Shown here one piece after another: positions 17,374 to 24,881 of a stretch of 34,523 nt of DNA. Position 1 is the first letter of the stretch, and every line of letters starts with the position of its first letter. A program made the translations under genes and the position numbers. The notes under the pieces are model-generated. The model searched no databases, had not been told where the DNA came from, and saw only the letters and a list, made by a program, of their open reading frames with translations. The stretch comes from Cytobacillus citreus (lineage in GTDB: Bacteria; Bacillota; Bacilli; Bacillales; Cytobacillaceae), in assembly GCF_018343665.1 (NCBI RefSeq), contig NZ_JAGYPM010000004.1, positions 29,810 to 64,332 on the forward strand, given 5' to 3'.

Positions 17374-18447
17374 TTGAGCTGGAATCAAAATGAAGTGACG
17401 GAAATGCTCGGTATTTCTTATCCTTTTTTTCAAGCACCGATGGCAGGAGGAATCACAACACCAGAGCTAATCAGCGAATCATCAAACTGTGGCGGGCTAG
17501 GCAATCTTGGTGCAGGGTATATGAAGCCTGAGGAAATAAAGAAAGCTATAAATGAGATTAGAAGATTAACAGATCGACCATTCGGTGTGAATTTGTTCGT
17601 TCCAAATGTAAAAGGAATATACGCAGACGAAGATTTAGCAGCTATGACGAAAAAGTTAAGCGTTTATGGAAAGGAATTGGGAGTTGAAGAAACTCTAATT
17701 GCTCAAGAAAAAGACTACAAAGCTTTATATGAAGGTCAAGTGGAAGAGGTTCTTAGAGCAAAGGTTCCTGTGTGTAGCTTTACATTTGGAATTCCAGATA
17801 AAGAAGTAATGAAGGAGCTTCGCAAGCGGGGCTGCGTTATTATCGGAACAGCTACAAATGTAAAGGAAGCTCTAGAGCTTGAAGAGAGTGGCGTGAACAT
17901 GATTGTGGCCCAAGGCAGTGAGGCTGGCGGACATCGGGGAACATTTCACCAAGAGGAAAGTGGCTTAATTGGTTCGATGGCACTTATCCCTCAAGTTGCT
18001 GATGCCGTTAGCAAGCCTGTCATCGCAGCTGGGGGAATCATGGATTCACGAGGGATCGCTGCATCTATGATTCTCGGAGCAAAAGGCGTACAGCTTGGAA
18101 CGGCTTTCCTTACATGTAGAGAAAGCGGTGTAGCGTTTGTCTACAAACAGAAGCTCTTGAACAGTACGGAGGAACAAACAACATTTACAAAAGCATTTTC
18201 TGGAAAACTGGCCAGAGGTATAAACAATCGGTTTATTAAGGAAATGCGCAATCAAACTGTCATGCCATTTCCATTGCAAAATGACATGACGGGTCCTATC
18301 CGGAAGCATGCAGCAAAGCTGGAAGAAGCGGACTTTATGTCTTTATGGGCGGGGCAGGGTGTTAGAATGGCGAAGGAAAGAACAGTCAAAGAATTGATGA
18401 ATGAACTCACAGAGGAAACAGAAATGATTTTAAATTCTTCATATTAA
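17374..18447 (+). CDS. Nitronate monooxygenase / 2-nitropropane dioxygenase family, FMN-dependent
   Basis: A 357-residue TIM-barrel flavoprotein that as a family oxidises toxic alkyl nitronates such as propionate-3-nitronate; FabK-type enoyl-ACP reductases share the fold. Seen: APMAGGITTPEL (21-32), NLGAG (44-48), AQGSEAGGHRGT with His187 as likely base (179-190), and the phosphate-binding AAGGIMDSRGIAAS (218-231). Start: TTG at 17374 is preferred because the RBS AAAGGG is 10 bases upstream; the GTG at 17365 almost touches it. A terminator follows. Exact substrate is uncertain. Confidence 0.85.
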   Translation: MSWNQNEVTEMLGISYPFFQAPMAGGITTPELISESSNCGGLGNLGAGYMKPEEIKKAINEIRRLTDRPFGVNLFVPNVKGIYADEDLAAMTKKLSVYGKELGVEETLIAQEKDYKALYEGQVEEVLRAKVPVCSFTFGIPDKEVMKELRKRGCVIIGTATNVKEALELEESGVNMIVAQGSEAGGHRGTFHQEESGLIGSMALIPQVADAVSKPVIAAGGIMDSRGIAASMILGAKGVQLGTAFLTCRESGVAFVYKQKLLNSTEEQTTFTKAFSGKLARGINNRFIKEMRNQTVMPFPLQNDMTGPIRKHAAKLEEADFMSLWAGQGVRMAKERTVKELMNELTEETEMILNSSY

Positions 18448-18498
18448 AAAATGGCTATTCTGAAGTGTGAATATCTTCTAAAGTTAGAAATATTAAAT

Positions 18499-18547
18499 GG
18501 GAGTCTTGAAATCGAAAATACGACTTTAAGACTCCCCTTCATTTTTT
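18499..18547 (+). terminator. Intrinsic terminator after the nitronate monooxygenase gene
   Basis: GGGAGTCTT (18499-18507) pairs with AAGACTCCC (18528-18536); the intervening 20 bases contain a further partial pairing; ATTTTTT follows. Confidence 0.75.
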
Positions 18548-18585
18548 AAAAATAAAGTATAACATTTCTCGAGTTAGAGAAATGT

Positions 18586-18703
18586 CTAGCTCCAGCGCCT
18601 ACCCCCTCGAGGTCAGAAGCCAGTCCGCCAAGAAGGTTAAAGAACAACCTTCCTGTCGGCCAGTCTTCTGCTTGTCGGGGGTGAGCAAGGCGCTTGCGCT
18701 TTT
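18586..18703. repeat. Long imperfect hairpin repeat between convergent genes
   Basis: The arms GCGCCTACCCCCTCGAGGTCAG... and ...CTGCTTGTCGGGGGTGAGCAAGGCGC pair imperfectly, and the middle contains the smaller hairpin AAGGTT/AACCTT, so about 118 bases fold into one long hairpin. It is richer in GC than its surroundings and of a type I recall between genes in many Bacillaceae. It reaches to within two bases of the ppaC stop codon and may act as that gene's terminator. Confidence 0.7.
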
Positions 18704-18704
18704 C

Positions 18705-19637
18705 TTACTTATCTGCTAAAACTTTCGTTAAAACCGGTACGATTTGCTTCTTACGGGATACAACACCTTTTAACAATGCTTTGTTGTTCTCAAGTGTAAC
18801 ATTGTAAGCTTCTTCAACAGCTTTTGTTTCGTTTCCGATTGCAATGGCAACTGAATCACTGTTTAGGATATCAGTAAGGACAAATAGGAATAAATCTAAT
18901 TCCTTCTTTTTCACAACTTCGGAAAGAACGGATTCAAGCTCGTTTTGACGGCTTAGAACATCATTTAAATCGATTGCATTCACTTGAGCGATTTCGGTTT
19001 TGAAAGTACCCATTTGGAATGCCTTCGCATCAAGAGAAATAAGCTCTTCGATTGTCTTATCGCTAAGATCTGCACCTGCTTTAAGCATCGCTAACCCGTA
19101 CTCTTCAGCATTTACTCTAGCAATTTCAGCAAGCTCTTGTGCTGCTTTTACATCTTCTTCTGTGCATGTAGGTGATTTGAAGAGAAGAGAATCTGAAATA
19201 ATCGCTGAAAGCATCAAACCAGCAGTATCCTTGCTGATTACAACGCCATTTTCTTTATACATCTTTTTCAAGATAGTAGCCGTACACCCAACTGGCTCTG
19301 CACGATAATATAACGGGTCACCTGTTTCGAAGTTTGCGATTCGGTGATGGTCGATAACTTCAAGAATCTTCACATCACGAATATCGTCAGCACTTTGCTG
19401 GAACTCGTTATGATCGACGAGAATTACTTCGCTAACTTCTTTAGAAACCGCCTCTACTAATCGAGGTGCATCTTTTTTGAAATAGTGTAATGCATATTGT
19501 GTTTCTTCATTTACTTGTCCTAAGCGAATAGGCTCAGCGTCTACCCCTATTTTAGTCTTTAGTTCTGCATAAGCAATAGCCGAACAAATTGAATCTGTGT
19601 CAGGGTTTTTGTGTCCGAATACAAATATTTTTGACAT
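18705..19637 (-). CDS. ppaC: Manganese-dependent inorganic pyrophosphatase (family II)
   Basis: Hydrolyses pyrophosphate to phosphate, pulling biosynthetic reactions forward. 310 residues, the usual length. All metal-binding positions of the DHH-family enzyme are present: His9, Asp13 and Asp15 in [10 protein letters not shown], Asp75 in VDHNE, His97/His98 in IDHHR and Asp149 in ISDSL; the C-terminal DHHA2 domain ends with the VVSRKKQ substrate motif. The ATG at 19637 has AAGGAGAAGG upstream; a longer reading to 19685 has no RBS and is rejected. Confidence 0.97.
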   Translation of the reverse strand: MSKIFVFGHKNPDTDSICSAIAYAELKTKIGVDAEPIRLGQVNEETQYALHYFKKDAPRLVEAVSKEVSEVILVDHNEFQQSADDIRDVKILEVIDHHRIANFETGDPLYYRAEPVGCTATILKKMYKENGVVISKDTAGLMLSAIISDSLLFKSPTCTEEDVKAAQELAEIARVNAEEYGLAMLKAGADLSDKTIEELISLDAKAFQMGTFKTEIAQVNAIDLNDVLSRQNELESVLSEVVKKKELDLFLFVLTDILNSDSVAIAIGNETKAVEEAYNVTLENNKALLKGVVSRKKQIVPVLTKVLADK

Positions 19638-19730
19638 AATCCTTCTCCTTGATTGAATAGAATACGGCAAAAAGCCTGTTGTCATTTTAACATATCTACA
19701 ATAATAGGAGAAATCAACTTTTAACTTTCA

Positions 19731-19753
19731 TGTTAATTTCCGCTGCAGGCACT
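19731..19753 (-). repeat. Solo end of the 8924-9109 repeat family
   Basis: The 23 bases, read on the minus strand, match positions 9069-9091 (AGTGCCTGCAGCGGAAAT...AACA) with a single difference. It is a truncated element end located about 95 bases upstream of ppaC. Confidence 0.7.
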
Positions 19754-19758
19754 AAGTA

Positions 19759-19797
19759 AAAATAAAAACCCGAATATCGGATTGTCCAATATTCGGG
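19759..19797 (-). terminator. Intrinsic terminator of plsY
   Basis: CCCGAATAT and ATATTCGGG (19769-19777/19789-19797) form a 9-bp stem, followed on the minus strand by TTTTTATTTTTA. Confidence 0.9.
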
Positions 19798-19805
19798 CAA
19801 GGCAG

Positions 19806-20435
19806 TTAAGCACGATTCGCGTTATTTTTAGGTGGGATACGGTCATCCTTAAGCCGTTTGTCATTGACCTTCGGCTCCTGATTATGAATAAAATTGTTAA
19901 TATTCGATCGATGGAGAAAAATTAATAATAATAGAAAGATAGAAAATATAAGTTCATGCTCTCGGCCTGGTATAAAGAAAGAGTAGATAAGTAATGTAAG
20001 ACCGACAGATAAGGATCCGTAAAAAACATATTTCGAAAAATAAATGACGATGAAAAATGCAAGATAAGCAGCAGCAAACATCCAGATGTTCGTTACAAGA
20101 AGGACACCTGCTGTAGTCGCAATGGCTTTTCCCCCACGGAATCCTGCAAATATTGGGAAGCAATGACCAACAACAGCGATTAGCCCCGATAATAAAGGAT
20201 TGATTTCAACGCCTAGTAAAAATGGAAGACTCGCGGCAAGCGCTCCTTTTCCTACATCTACTAGAAGTACAATGATAGCTGCTTTTTTGCCGAGTACCCT
20301 TAACGTATTGGTGGCTCCAGGATTATTGCTTCCATGCTCACGAATATCAATATTGAAAGCAATCCTGCCGACAAGGAGAGCAGTAGGGATAGAGCCTATT
20401 AAATAAGCAATTAGAAACAGAAATATTGTCATCAT
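19806..20435 (-). CDS. plsY: Glycerol-3-phosphate acyltransferase (acyl-phosphate dependent)
   Basis: Integral membrane enzyme that transfers an acyl group from acyl-phosphate to glycerol-3-phosphate, giving lysophosphatidate, the first committed step of phospholipid synthesis. 209 residues, about five membrane helices. The three PlsY motifs are visible: GSIPTALLVGR (14-24), the phosphate-binding GSNNPGATNTLRVLGKK (35-51) and GHCFPIFAGFRGGKAIAT (90-107). The tail after about 180 is hydrophilic and longer than in some homologues. Two adjacent ATGs (20435, 20432) are possible; AAGGA lies close upstream and may suit the second. Strong terminator downstream. Confidence 0.95.
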   Translation of the reverse strand: MMTIFLFLIAYLIGSIPTALLVGRIAFNIDIREHGSNNPGATNTLRVLGKKAAIIVLLVDVGKGALAASLPFLLGVEINPLLSGLIAVVGHCFPIFAGFRGGKAIATTAGVLLVTNIWMFAAAYLAFFIVIYFSKYVFYGSLSVGLTLLIYSFFIPGREHELIFSIFLLLLIFLHRSNINNFIHNQEPKVNDKRLKDDRIPPKNNANRA

Positions 20436-20550
20436 ATCATCCTTATGGGAGAATAATGGTTATGGATTTCTAAACATGGAAGTATACTTTATTTTATCAT
20501 GGAATGGTTATGGTTGGCGGTTATTTTTTCACGTTAAGAATAAATTGTCA

Positions 20551-20713
20551 GCGCAGAAGAAGATTCGATGTAGTTGCCAATTTTAGGAATAAAGTACGAC
20601 GGACAGGATGTCCTAGTCGGGCGAATGCCACAGGACGTGACATATATGAGCGCGATAAGTGCAACTACGCCTCTGTCTTCGCCTTTCCAAGGCTCGCCAA
20701 TCGGCGAGTTTTC
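20551..20713. repeat. Structured intergenic repeat ending in a terminator-like hairpin
   Basis: In the 401-base gap between plsY and the next gene. The arms GCGCAGAAGAAGATTCGATGTAGTTGC-type (20551-20577) and its imperfect complement (20661-20682) include the exact pair GTAGTTGC/GCAACTAC; between them are smaller hairpins such as GGACAGGATGTCC and GTCCT/AGGAC. It ends in CTCGCC-AATC-GGCGAG-TTTT (20693-20712), a good intrinsic terminator on the plus strand. No ORF is supported. It could be a repeat element of the kind common in Bacillaceae or a transcribed structured RNA. Confidence 0.6.
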
Positions 20714-20730
20714 TTTATAAATTGAAAAAA

Positions 20731-20760
20731 TGTGAGATAAATCACTGTTGAGCGTATAAT
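20731..20760 (+). promoter_or_regulatory. Candidate promoter with an FNR/CRP-like half-site pair
   Basis: TGTGA-N6-TCACT (20731-20746) followed by a perfect TATAAT at 20755-20760, about 77 bases before the small membrane-protein gene. The inverted repeat resembles a CRP/FNR-family box, but its placement over the -35 would suit a repressor. Confidence 0.35.
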
Positions 20761-20836
20761 AGAATGGTAATCTTTTGTTAATGATAAGTTTTCACTATTT
20801 TGAAGTGGATAATATAGATTAAGGGGTGGATATACG

Positions 20837-21028
20837 ATGAGTATCGCGATTATTTTGGTAATAGTCCTCACCATTATAGCAATCATAAGTACAATAATGG
20901 CCATTTCAAAGGGGGACCCGAATTATCGAAGCTCTGCTAAAAGAAATACAACGAATCTCACTTTAATATATGCTGCAACTACTGTATTATCAATAATTGC
21001 TTTAGGTTTTTATATTTGGATAAAGTAA
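20837..21028 (+). CDS. Small two-helix membrane protein of unknown function
   Basis: 63 residues: a hydrophobic segment at 3-23, a short polar loop GDPNYRSSAKRNTTN (26-40) and a second hydrophobic segment at 42-61, ending in WIK. Supported by a good RBS (AAGGGGTGGA, 7 bases before the ATG) and an upstream TATAAT. I do not recognise a family with certainty. It stands between a structured repeat and a DMT-permease remnant. Confidence 0.7.
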   Translation: MSIAIILVIVLTIIAIISTIMAISKGDPNYRSSAKRNTTNLTLIYAATTVLSIIALGFYIWIK

Positions 21029-21032
21029 TAGA

Positions 21033-21132
21033 ATGATTGGGGAACCATTCATATCTTTAACGACGCTTGGGATGATTTTATCCAGGCGTATTTGTATTGG
21101 GAGGAGTTGTGCTAATTGCGAACTTCTTATGA
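21033..21132 (+). pseudogene. C-terminal remnant of a DMT/EamA-type permease
   Basis: From 21033 the frame reads MIGEPFISLTTLGMILS and, after a one-base shift near 21092-21096, GVFVLGGVVLIANFL and stop (21130-21132). The G-E-P-x-x-x-x-x-x-x-G-x-x-L-x-x-x-G-V-x-x-L pattern is that of the last two segments of a drug/metabolite transporter. No other part of such a gene is present. The rest of the 284-base gap holds a 7-bp hairpin TGGAGCA/TGCTCCA (21167-21173/21200-21206). Confidence 0.55.
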
Positions 21133-21312
21133 AGAGCGTCTTTCATGTCATCATGTTAACGGCCTGTGGAGCAACCAGTTAATATAGAATTCAAAAGACT
21201 GCTCCATATTTTACATAATTAAGGATTCAACAGCATTTATGACCTTTCGGAAAAAAATTTAAAAAAACTATTTTTCGTGTAGGGAAATGATACTTAGCTT
21301 TCGTCTATTAGG

Positions 21313-21888
21313 GTGGAAGCTGTCAGAAAGGGGGAGAGAGAGATTAGCGACCAAGTTCTTATCCAAAAAGTAAAGAGCGGCAACGACCATGCTTTCCGGC
21401 TTTTGGTCGAAAAATACCGCAATGATTTGTTTCGAACGATTTATGCCGTATTAAGAGATCAAAAAGAAGCGGAAGATGCTGCTCAAGAAGTGTTTTTAAA
21501 GATTTATACCTCTCTCCCCCAATATGAGAATCAAGGCTTTAAAACATGGATTACAAGAATTGCTGTTAACCACGCGATTGATTTGAAGAGAAAGCGGGAT
21601 CGCAGGCAGGAAGATATAATAGATGTAATTGAGTATGATACGATTGGGACGCAAAGAGAAAGCATTGAAACAGAGGTTATTCTTAAAGAAAGAGCTATGC
21701 TTGTTCGGGAAAAGCTTCACGAGCTTCCTGAAAATTATCAGAATGTCATTTATGATTTTTATATCGCTGAAAAGACGTATCAGCAAATGGCTGAAGAACA
21801 AAATGTTCAAGTAAAGACAATTGAGACAAAGCTGTACCGTGCCCGTAACTGGATGAAAAAGCATTGGAAGGAGGAGGATTTTTCATGA
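21313..21888 (+). CDS. ECF-type RNA polymerase sigma factor
   Basis: 191 residues with the two ECF domains. Region 2 (about 24-98) includes DLFRTIYAVLRDQKEAEDAAQEVFLKIY and FKTWITRIAVNHAIDLKR; region 4 (about 130-185) has LPENYQNVIYDFYIAEKTYQQMAEEQNVQVKTIE..RARNWM, the helix-turn-helix for the -35 element. The start is uncertain: the GTG at 21313 has no clear RBS, while AAAGGGGGAG at 21328-21337 lies inside the reading frame and could serve a non-ATG start just after it. Its stop overlaps the ATG of the anti-sigma gene (ATGA), so both are translated together. Not assignable to a named B. subtilis sigma factor. Confidence 0.9.
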   Translation: MEAVRKGEREISDQVLIQKVKSGNDHAFRLLVEKYRNDLFRTIYAVLRDQKEAEDAAQEVFLKIYTSLPQYENQGFKTWITRIAVNHAIDLKRKRDRRQEDIIDVIEYDTIGTQRESIETEVILKERAMLVREKLHELPENYQNVIYDFYIAEKTYQQMAEEQNVQVKTIETKLYRARNWMKKHWKEEDFS

Positions 21889-22358
21889 AACATTATTCTA
21901 AAGAAGAGTGGTTGAAATACGTGAAAAATGAGTTGAATAAAGATGTCCGTGAGGGATTTGAAAATCATCTTTATGGCTGTGACCAATGCTTGGATCTGTA
22001 TCTCCAGGCGGTAGCGGAGGAGGAAAGCCAATTACCGATCATGTTAAATGAAGCTGATTTTACGGATTCTATCATGGCTTCCATTGCGGAATACAAGAAT
22101 AACCATATTGAAAGGCCGCAAGTGAGAAAGAAGAGTAAATCCTTCTATCAATCAGCTCTTTTCCATTATTCAATTGCTGCTGCCATGACGATTCTTTTAA
22201 TGACGACAGGAGTATTCCAGTCGATTACAAAATATGCTGAAAATGTTCAGAGTCCAAGTTTTAAAGAGAAGGAAACTTCTATGACAGAAGGGATTGTCAA
22301 CAAAACCTTTGCTTGGATGGATTCCTTAGAGACAAAAAATAAGAAGGAGGGAAAATGA
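21885..22358 (+). CDS. Membrane-bound anti-sigma factor with zinc-finger motif
   Basis: 157 residues. The N-terminal cytoplasmic domain has the zinc-associated anti-sigma pattern H-x3-C-x2-C (His28, Cys32, Cys35 in FENHLYGCDQC), then a charged stretch and one membrane segment (about 91-112, FHYSIAAAMTILLMTTGVF), with a short extracytoplasmic tail. By position, overlapping the sigma gene by 4 bases, it should hold the sigma factor inactive until an envelope signal. ATG 21885 with GGAGGAGG upstream. Its own stop overlaps the next ATG. Confidence 0.85.
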   Translation: MKHYSKEEWLKYVKNELNKDVREGFENHLYGCDQCLDLYLQAVAEEESQLPIMLNEADFTDSIMASIAEYKNNHIERPQVRKKSKSFYQSALFHYSIAAAMTILLMTTGVFQSITKYAENVQSPSFKEKETSMTEGIVNKTFAWMDSLETKNKKEGK

Positions 22359-23446
22359 TGAAAAATCCAATTATCGCTTTTCTGCTGGCGTTTTTCCCAG
22401 GCGGAGGCTTAATATATTTAGGAAAAGTCTTACGGGGACTTGGGTATATGTTAGGGGAATTCTTCCTCATCGTTCTCACTTTTGTGATCGGTGTAAGCGT
22501 TGGTGATGGGGATGTTGCATTTATTGTTGTTTTTGCAGGGATTTTTCTCTACATTGTCAATTTAGTTGATACGGCTATCACGGGTACCAAGCTATTTAAA
22601 AACAAGCAAGAGCTTTCGGCAGAGAGTTCAGAGGCTAGTGACCATGAACTTGAACGATTCCGTACAATCCTATTATCTTTTATCCCAGGACTAGGACATT
22701 TCCAACTCGGATTGATGAACAGAGGGATTACACTGCTTACGGCATTTCTGGGCTTTGGTGTAATGGTGACTTTTGTTGCAGTTCTTACACACCGAGGTGA
22801 GTTTTTATTGTTTTGGGCTATTTTACCGGTTATTTGGGTGTACGGCTTTTTCGATGCTATCCAACAGTTAAACCGGAAGCAGCGCGGGGAAGAGCTTGTG
22901 GATCGTACAATCCTTGAGGATTTTGAAACGAGAAGAGAGGATGGTAAGAAAAGCAAATCAATTGCGACCTTCTTGTCCATATTTCCAGGCGCAGGACATC
23001 TGTATCTTGGAATGCAGCGTCGAGGCATCCAGTTGATGGCAGCCTTTCTGTTCTCGATTTATATTTTGGATGTATTGCGTCTAGGGATCTTTTTATTCCT
23101 CATCCCAATCATTTGGTTTTACAGCTTTTTTGATGGTCTGCAAAAGGCTTCGAAATATGGGGATGAGCCGTTGGAAGATACGCCGATTATCTCCTATCTA
23201 ATTAATCATCAAAAATGGCTTGGGATCGGACTTGTATTCCTTGGCTTATATTATTTAATAACGAATATTTTGCTGCCAGCTGTTTCACCAATGATCTCTA
23301 ACATGATTGATATCGATATTCGATATTGGTTTGATCGCTATTTCCAAACAGGTATCGTTTGTATCCTGTTGATCGGCGGCGGTTTGAAGCTTCTTTTTGG
23401 AAAAAAAGAAAAGCAAATCGTTGAGCAGCCAAATGAGGAAGTATAG
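22355..23446 (+). CDS. Membrane protein with three internal repeats, sigma-operon member
   Basis: 363 residues, polytopic. The same module occurs three times: (1) about 6-75 with AFFPGGGLIYLGKVLRG, (2) about 104-170 with SFIPGLGHFQLGLMNRG and PVIWVYGFFDAIQ, (3) about 203-264 with SIFPGAGHLYLGMQRRG and PIIWFYSFFDGLQ. The shared pattern is PGxGhxxLGxxxRG, then a membrane hairpin, then WhYxFFD. This recalls TM2-type domains but I cannot assign a family firmly. Two more membrane segments follow (about 288-310, 332-348). Translation is coupled to the anti-sigma gene (ATGA overlap, RBS AAGGAGGG). It probably works in the envelope response governed by the sigma factor. Confidence 0.75.
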   Translation: MMKNPIIAFLLAFFPGGGLIYLGKVLRGLGYMLGEFFLIVLTFVIGVSVGDGDVAFIVVFAGIFLYIVNLVDTAITGTKLFKNKQELSAESSEASDHELERFRTILLSFIPGLGHFQLGLMNRGITLLTAFLGFGVMVTFVAVLTHRGEFLLFWAILPVIWVYGFFDAIQQLNRKQRGEELVDRTILEDFETRREDGKKSKSIATFLSIFPGAGHLYLGMQRRGIQLMAAFLFSIYILDVLRLGIFLFLIPIIWFYSFFDGLQKASKYGDEPLEDTPIISYLINHQKWLGIGLVFLGLYYLITNILLPAVSPMISNMIDIDIRYWFDRYFQTGIVCILLIGGGLKLLFGKKEKQIVEQPNEEV

Positions 23447-23477
23447 TCCGAGTTTTTCTGAAATGTGAACTCGGACT
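23445..23477 (+). other. Intercistronic hairpin
   Basis: AGTCCGAGTT and AACTCGGACT form a perfect 10-bp stem beginning inside the stop codon of the upstream gene; no T-run follows (ATATAAAT), so it is more likely a processing or mRNA-stabilising structure than a terminator. CGGACTATAT is repeated at 23472-23481 and 23512-23521. Confidence 0.5.
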
Positions 23478-23589
23478 ATATAAATGAGATTTTGGACAGT
23501 AAATCTCCAAAGCGGACTATATTCAGGGAAAATTCCACAATAAAACAGCGGAATTACTCTATTTTTTGAATAAGAAAGGTGGGTTAAGT

Positions 23590-24525
23590 ATGAGAACCTG
23601 GCGCGTTGGTACTTTTTCAATGGGGGCTTCGCTCCTTTTTCTAGGTATTATTCTACTATTAATTCAATTTTTTAATTTAGATCTGATTCATGTCATGATG
23701 TCATGGTGGCCGATTATATTAGTTGTTCTTGGAATTGAGATACTACTATTTTTATTCCTATCACGGCAGGAAAAGCCGTTTTTAAAATATGATTTCCTTA
23801 GTATATTCTTTGTTGGGATACTTGGAACAGTTGGGATTGGCTTTGCTATCTTAAGTTCAACTGGAATATTAGAGAAAATGGATGATGTTTTGCAAAGAGA
23901 AGAGCGAACGATGGACCTCCCAGCTTATGAGCAACCAATAAGCAATAAGGTGAAACGCGTCGTCGTTAATGCTGATCACTATCCATTAACAATCGAAGGA
24001 ACTACTGAGAATAATATCGCTATGTTTGGAACGTATCGGGCATTGGTTGGAAAAAATGAAAAGTTGATTTCAAAAGCTGAGGATTATGTTTCAATTCAGG
24101 AAAAAGGGGATACCCTGTATGTAACGGTGAAAGGATTGCCAAATGAGACTGCAGGTCCATTTGACCGTTTCGCTAGCCTCAATGCAACCATTCTCATCCC
24201 AAATCATGTAAAGCTTGAAGTGAACGGAAACAATAATTCCATTACACTTAAACCACGTACACTTGTGAGCGATTGGGCTGTCGATCAGGCTTCTAATCTT
24301 TCTCTGCAAATTCAAAATACTAGCGATGTAAAAGTAACGGCATCAGGAGTACTAGAGCTTGAGGGTGACCGCAAAAAATGGACAGTAACAGAGGAACCAG
24401 AGCAGCAAACTGAAGAAGGATATACGGATACTACCTTCAAGCATGCCACTTTCCAAACAGGAAAAGGCAGTCATCATCTTCAAATATTGAATACTAATCA
24501 AATCAGCTTAAATATGGTTGAATAA
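23590..24525 (+). CDS. LiaF-like membrane protein with C-terminal beta domain
   Basis: 311 residues. The N-terminus has three membrane helices (about 8-28, 36-57, 69-90) in the arrangement of LiaF-TM/DUF5668 proteins (GIILLLIQFFNLD..SWWPIILVVLGIEIL). The remainder (about 120-311) is a repetitive beta-rich domain similar in style to DUF4097-type putative adhesin domains (VKRVVVNADHYPLTIEG...LEVNGNNNSITLK). In known systems such proteins restrain or sense cell-envelope stress signalling. ATG 23590 with AAAGGTGGG upstream was chosen over a TTG at 23566. It is the likely last gene of the sigma operon, separated from the previous gene by 143 bases with hairpins. Confidence 0.75.
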   Translation: MRTWRVGTFSMGASLLFLGIILLLIQFFNLDLIHVMMSWWPIILVVLGIEILLFLFLSRQEKPFLKYDFLSIFFVGILGTVGIGFAILSSTGILEKMDDVLQREERTMDLPAYEQPISNKVKRVVVNADHYPLTIEGTTENNIAMFGTYRALVGKNEKLISKAEDYVSIQEKGDTLYVTVKGLPNETAGPFDRFASLNATILIPNHVKLEVNGNNNSITLKPRTLVSDWAVDQASNLSLQIQNTSDVKVTASGVLELEGDRKKWTVTEEPEQQTEEGYTDTTFKHATFQTGKGSHHLQILNTNQISLNMVE

Positions 24526-24659
24526 AATAGTATTAAACTTCAATAGAATTGTAGTCTGTATGAGCACTCGTTCCAATAGGTGTATCGGCAATTTGCTCGT
24601 ATATCTATAGGAAATTTAATTATACTTTTTAGAGTAGGAATTAATATAGGTGAAAAAAG

Positions 24660-24690
24660 AGGATACCCGGATGATCTGGGTATCTTTTTC
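24660..24690 (+). terminator. Intrinsic terminator of the sigma-factor operon
   Basis: GATACCC (24662-24668) pairs with GGGTATC (24678-24684), followed by TTTTTC. Confidence 0.75.
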
Positions 24691-24791
24691 AGACAGACAG
24701 CATTTATTAATATCGGAAGTATCGTACAGGTTTGTTGGAATTTTACTTTTTTTACTTATTTTCAAATAGACTTTCAGAAATGAGTAAAAAA

Positions 24792-24820
24792 TTGCTATGT
24801 TGGTTTCTTTTAGATATGAT
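24792..24820 (+). promoter_or_regulatory. Candidate sigma-A promoter of dagK
   Basis: TTGCTA (24792-24797), exactly 17 bases, TATGAT (24815-24820); predicted transcript start about 55 bases before the ATG. This also argues against the longer dagK reading frame beginning at 24732. Confidence 0.65.
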
Positions 24821-24881
24821 GTTAACGGGGAATGAGAAAACGGATAAAGTAATATTAAGTTTAAAAAATAGGATGATGGGA

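Noticed and set aside
24732..24881. N-terminal extension of dagK by 50 codons
   Set aside because: It contains the likely promoter, is AT-rich, and B. subtilis DgkB starts at the MKRARIIYNP methionine.
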